From: Adineta steineri
Taxonomy: Eukaryota > Rotifera > Eurotatoria > Adinetida > Adinetidae
Assembly: GCA_905250115.1 (NCBI GenBank)
Contig: CAJNOI010000071.1
Location: forward strand, 124,001 to 188,000
Reading direction: 5' to 3'
Length of the DNA: 64,000 nucleotides
Part shown: positions 59,394 to 64,000 of the stretch, piece by piece
How the letters are laid out: the number at the start of each line of letters is the position of its first letter
Numbering within the stretch: position 1 is the first letter of the stretch
Position numbers and translations under genes: made by a program
The notes under the pieces: model-generated
What the model was told of the DNA's origin: nothing
The model's database searches: none
Seen by the model: the letters and a program-made list of their open reading frames with translations, nothing else

Positions 59394-61728
59394 TTAGTTG
59401 TATTTTTGATACATTCGTTCAAATTCTTGTTCAGCAGTTACACGTGACATCAAGCTTTCATTTCGAATGATATCTTCGATTAATTGACGAAAGTGTTCTT
59501 CATCACAATAATCTGAGATGTGAAGACAACTATTGAATTGAAAATTTTCAATAAAATCTGGGTTTTGCTTTTATTTGTTTTAATGATACTATGTCTTCGA
59601 TTTTACTATTGATCCTTCTACTTCAATATTTATTTAGTGAAGCTAAGTTTAACTTTTTTTTAAATTGCACAACTATTTTAATAATAGTACAGTGCATGGT
59701 TCTTTTCAATATTTAAATCAACTTTTTGATTTAAAATAAAATGAACAATTGGTTGAAATATTGACGTTTTGTTCATTTTGGCTGAAAGAATTTGCACATG
59801 ATTTGAACTTTTCTTGAAATTTAGAATTAATTTCATCAGTCACATTGATAAGTACAATATTTGAAACAGGTAAACAAACGAGAGCCATTTGATGATCCCA
59901 TTATTTGCTTTTCATATTATTACCTAATAAACCTTCAGTATCGATCAGCATGATATTTGATTTGATACATGATTCATAAATACCTCGAGTACATCGATCA
60001 TCATAGATATTAAATAATGTGGCCATCATATAATTTGATAAAATACTTTTATCAGAATTTTGTGATTCAATAATACTAATGGCAAGTGTTCGATGATGTT
60101 GTACTAATGCTATAAAGCTTCAACTAAAAGTGAGTATTAAAAATGAAAATGATCTCCATGAACCAGTTCAAATAGATAATCAGTTTGAATATATTGATAA
60201 TATTTATCTTATAAAAATGTCTGATCTTTCTTTGATTAATATTGACTACACATAATCCCATTTCTTTCTTCATAAAATTTCTATAGATAAATTTTTTTCA
60301 ATCGAGAATCCTTCGAATATATCGCTTATTGAAATTGATTGTTGTTGTTAAAACTTTAAAGAATAATTAATATATGATACTGTCAGATCCACAACATAAC
60401 GATTATTTTTGAAAAAACCTCAGAGTAAACGATTAGAATCATATGTTTTGAGCACTTCTTTACATATTCTGATTGAAAGATATTCAAAAAAACAATTTAA
60501 TATTAATGAGGGATTATTATATATATGAAATAAATATAATAATTTATTCTTATGATTGTTATATGTTTTTAGTGATCGATCTAATGTAGTTATAGAATTT
60601 CTTGTTCTTGTTTTTTTTGTTATAATCATAAACATTTAGTAGAATAAATGTTTTAATATTGTGAAACTTATTCTAATTTTGATTTAAAACATCTAAAATA
60701 ATTAATCGTCAATATTTTCTAGTATTATTAATGAAATTTAAGAGATCTATAGAAAAGTCAATGAATTAATAGTTCTAATAATGGATATGTCATTGAACCA
60801 TAAGCATAATCAATATTTGCGTTGAATTTTGAGGTGAAGGATGACATTTATACTCAACATCAATTGTATTTTGAAAAGAAGATTATGAATATAGAAAACA
60901 AATCGTGTGAATAGTTCAAGAAATGCATTTGAATTTTATTTACTTAATAATGATACGTCTGATCAAAGTAATAAGTATCAATGAAATCATCAAAATTTTG
61001 ATGTCTTTTTTAATAGATACGTTACAGAGCGATAAAATAGTCGTTAGTAAATAGAGAAAATTTACGATTAAGTTGATAATCTTGAATAATTTTATCCATA
61101 TCTATTAATTCATCAGCTTCGACGAAATTTGATAACTGTAATGTTTTTTGTTTTTATTTATAAACTTTAAAATAATTCAGTTTTCTTCTGTTGATTCTTC
61201 TTCATCTCTGTCCTTAACAACAGTATTCGATTGTATTAGAAGAGATTCATCATTTTGACAAACAATCTCATATGTATCTTTTACTATAGTTATTTTCTTA
61301 AAGTTTATTTCACCTTCATTTCTTTGTGCAGAGGATTCACTCGATGAAAAAGGAGTGAAAATCGACGATAAACTTTCAGTTCATAAAGCGTGTTTAAATC
61401 TTTTTGTTTAAATAAATTGATCAATAATGGATAAAAAATAATTCTCCAAAGTTTCGACTAATTCACTCTGATCTCAAATCATTTATCATCGATCGTCATT
61501 CAGTAATACATCATTTTTCAAACTCTATAAAGCTTGTCTTGGTTGAATTAACAAATTGCTTGCGATTATGTTAGATTCGATGTTATTCTCTAGATCAAGA
61601 GTTTCTCGTATATATTCACTCCATGATATAGATACATAAGTATGATTACTATCTAAGATCGGAATATGATATGAAGTACGATTGAATTCATCTCTATTCA
61701 TGTTGATGATGCACAAGAAATGTTTCAA
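59394..61728 (-). pseudogene. Decayed gene with a GTPase-like DTEG motif
   Basis: Minus-strand islands of protein-like sequence, interrupted by stops and frameshifts. In order: HFLCIINMNRDEF...SYHIPILDSN (61728-61525), NFKKITIVKDTYEIVCQND (about 61310-61180), VEADELIDMDKIIQDYQL (about 61120-61040), SIIESQNSDKSILSNYMM and MLIDTEGLLGN (about 59920-60110), WDHQMALVCLPVSNIVLINV after a stop, and a C-terminal DYCDEEHFRQLIEDIIRNE (about 59530-59470). DTEGLLG followed by a hydrophobic NIVLIN strand resembles the G3 and next strand of large GTPases such as the GBP or ZFYVE1 type. The P-loop was not found. Clearly non-functional. A shortened paralogue is at 48240. Confidence 0.5.
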
Positions 61729-62377
61729 GTGAGTGATGATTGATCAGAAAATCAAAAAAATAATCTAATAGAATTTTAATGGATTAGATAATTTTATCGC
61801 TTTATTTCTATCATGCGATTTGATCTTTTTTGGGTTTCTTCCTACTATCTTGTCTTTCAATTCATTTTCATGTAGAATATTTCAACTTAACTAACTGTTT
61901 TTTTTGTCGTACAACGAACATGTATCTTTTCTTTTGTCATATTATGGGCACGTCTCTTTTTTATTTTCGCAATACGAACAGGTATTTCGAAAACATTAGT
62001 ATATATGAATGAAAAAAATAATGATTCGATATTGGTATATTTCTTTTCTTCGTCGACCTTTCTTTGCCGAAATTTTGTCAAGTATAGAAAGAAAATACAC
62101 ATCAAGTCATCGTATAACGCTACTTTACATCACACAAATAATGACAAAATAAAAAAATCGCTTGTCAAGGTTATTTTCAAAGAGAAAAAGTATCATATTT
62201 AAGTTTGTTTGTTTTTTCTTTCATTTGTATTTATGTGTGTTTAATCGGTGTTTATCCAACGTTTTTGTCGGTGATGAGATGATATATTTTCAAAGGCATT
62301 GAAGAAAAGAATATTATCAGGAGAGTATCATTCTTTCAATTCTTATTTGCAAGATATTACTAGTATTTTAATCTATT

Positions 62378-62524
62378 TTGAGTCAATCAGCAGCGACAAA
62401 TTCAACTAACCATCATAGATTAGATCACACAGAAATAGAAAAACAAACTCTACGAAAGTCAAATGATGATATAAAGAATTTTAAGAATGAAAAGAAACTG
62501 TTACATATCATCTTTCTGGTCTAA
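62378..62524 (+). pseudogene. Relic small ORF, start codon lost
   Basis: Paralogue of 49018-49152. The start is TTG for ATG, codon 3 is CAA (not TAA), then NSTNHHRLDHTEIEKQTLRK to TAA at 62522-62524. Confidence 0.45.
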
Positions 62525-62564
62525 GTAGGTCTCAGTAAGATTAAGTCAATTCTAATAAGCATTC

Positions 62565-62613
62565 ATGAGTGTGAGTGTAGAGCGATGAGAACTTACTAAG
62601 AACCTACACCTTC
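62565..62613. repeat. G-rich/C-rich inverted repeat, copy 10
   Basis: TGAGTGTGAGTGTAG on the left, CCTACACCTTCATTG on the right; positionally equivalent to copy 6 inside the duplicated block. Confidence 0.5.
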
Positions 62614-62882
62614 ATTGAAAAAAATATTACAAAAATCGTTTGAATTTTTATTTTTAATTAAAACCAAATCGATTTTCAACTTTTATTCAACCATCTTAAG
62701 TATTACATCAGTTTTATCAGTGGAATTTTCTAACAATTAGTAATTGTTGCAACAAGAAAACTTCTTTTTCGATTTCTTTTATTAAGGAACAACGCTTCTT
62801 ATTGTCATTGACCTATTAAATTTATATTCATAAAAGTAGACAATTAGATATTCATTTCTTCTAGAGATTTATATTCAACAAC

Positions 62883-64000
62883 ATGGCAATGACAAACAAT
62901 AAAACACTATGTTTTATATGTAATGAAGAAAAAATAACATATGTTTGTGAAGGATGTTCAAAAGAATTTTGTTTAATGCATTTAACAGAACATCGTCAAA
63001 TGTTAAATAATGAATTACATCATATCGCCAGTGAATATAATGAATTTAAACAAACAATTAATGAACAAAAACAAAATCCACAAAATCATTCATTAATAGA
63101 ACAAATTAATCTATGGGAAATAGATTCAATTGAGAAAATTCAACAAAAAGCACAAGAGTGTAGAGAAAATGTCATCAAATCATGTATTAATGATATTGAA
63201 ATGAAATTTAAAGACTTAAATAAACAAATACAACAACTTCAGAAAGAAAATGAGTTTAATGAAATTAATTTAGAGTATTTAAGAAATCAATTAACAAAAA
63301 TTACAGAAGAATTAAATAATTCGTCAAATACGTCTATTCAACAGAGCTCACAACCGCTCATTAGTGATATTTCAATCATTTTATCAAAAAGTAAGTTTTC
63401 AAGAAATTATTTGAAGAAGAATAATTCTCATTTTCTATCAATTTATGTTAAAAAACTAAAATAAAAAGAAAAGTGATGACAAAGAGGATACAAAAATCGA
63501 GAATACTATTGATTTATTTGTTAACTAAATTAATAATACTACTATTCATAGAAATAGAAAATTCAATTTATCTCTATGTCAAAAGATTATCATAAAATAT
63601 GAAATAATATTAAATAATAAAAAAAATTCATTTAAAGATTCAAAAAATGTCGGATTTATAAAAACAAAATTGAATTATTTTCAAATTTTTATTTAACAAA
63701 AAATAAATCAACAAAATCTTTTTTCTCTTCAAAACTTCGATTCGAACAAAAATAAATTTCAAATTCATATTTCCTTTCAAAACGGGGTATTTTTATTTTC
63801 CAAATACAAAATTTAAAATATTTTATTTTTTTTTCTGCAGAATTGGTTTTTGCAAATTTTAACAGAAAATATCGAATAAAATTTGTGTTTTCTTCACACA
63901 TTTTATTCAAAATTTAACTTTAACAGAAAACAAACTCAAAGTTCCATTGAAAACCAATCTTTTCCTGTTTTTCTTCGATAAAAAAACAACATTTTCTTTT
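62883..64000 (+). CDS. B-box/coiled-coil/NHL-repeat protein 6, first exon only
   Basis: Exon 1 (62883-63390) encodes MAMTNNKTLCFICNEEKITY with intact zinc ligands (CFICNEEKITYVCEGC, FCLMHLTEHRQ) and a coiled coil to about residue 150. It is three codons shorter than the paralogues because of a deletion near VIKSCIND. The donor AAAAA|GTAAGT is phase 1, as in all copies. The rest of the window is intron; the T-rich tract at 63940-64000 resembles the run that precedes NHL exons elsewhere, so the NHL exon should begin just beyond the right edge. The promoter has CATAAAA for TATAAAA. Closest relative: NHL gene 4. Confidence 0.8.

Larger units (their letters stand above)
59250..62882. other. Region between NHL genes 5 and 6
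   Basis: Two G-rich inverted repeats (59315-59384, 62565-62613), a long decayed minus-strand gene (59394-61728), the segmental duplication shared with the region before NHL gene 4, a relic small ORF and the class II promoter block. Confidence 0.65.
61886..62882 (+). repeat. Segmental duplication, copy upstream of NHL gene 6
   Basis: Paralogous to about 48600-49417. This copy has three imperfect tandem units around 61890-61990 (GTCGTACAACGAACATG, GTCATATTATGGGCACG, CGCAATACGAACAGG) where the other has one. Confidence 0.7.

Noticed and set aside
33553..62613. Reading the G-rich inverted repeats as a regular repeat-spacer array
   Set aside because: They are irregularly spaced by kilobases, inverted rather than direct, and variable in length.

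Overview
The window looks like nuclear DNA from a bdelloid rotifer (inference). It is very AT-rich and has intact animal genes with many introns of about 50-60 nt. It also carries gene families typical of bdelloids: B-box/coiled-coil/NHL proteins in tandem and an ADP-ribosyltransferase with TPR-like helices. One 100-base run of N (30148-30247) is an assembly gap.

Left half (1-30 kb), ordinary conserved genes: DNAJC22 (-, 3' end outside the window), a single-pass membrane protein with one EGF-like module (+), a TTK/Mps1-like kinase (+), a GRAF-type RhoGAP with BAR-PH-RhoGAP-SH3 (-), ribosomal protein eL6 (+), an ankyrin protein followed after 68 bp by a delta14-sterol reductase-like protein (+,+), an atypical rhodopsin-like receptor (-), an F-box protein (-), ATP-citrate lyase (+), ZMYND10 (-) and a dual-specificity phosphatase cut by the gap (-). 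A piggyBac-like MITE nested inside another lies at 1774-2082.

Right half (31-64 kb), an accessory island. Seven NHL beta-propeller exons or their partner first exons lie on the + strand. Five genes (31690, 37808, 45786, 49418, 56688) are complete two-exon B-box/coiled-coil + NHL units, one of them frameshifted. A sixth (62883) shows only its first exon before the window ends. The NHL exon at 55214 has no B-box exon. The phase-matched donor upstream of it belongs to an ADP-ribosyltransferase/TPR/transmembrane gene, so I model an ART-TM-NHL fusion at 52558-56094. Between the second and third NHL genes lies a ten-exon gene (41504-44775) that, if spliced as phases permit, encodes an intracellular death-effector-like domain, a membrane helix, a coiled-coil stalk, a Cys-rich module and a glycosyl hydrolase 16 domain whose three catalytic positions are all replaced.

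The NHL paralogues are nearly identical in their framework. They differ mainly at two residues per blade in the AD-xx-N-x-R loop and two in the QL-xx-P loop, which should lie on one face of the propeller. Together with shared promoter blocks, local gene conversion, relic genes, segmental duplication and at least ten dispersed G-rich inverted repeats, the island looks like a rapidly turning-over recognition locus. An innate-immune role is inference.
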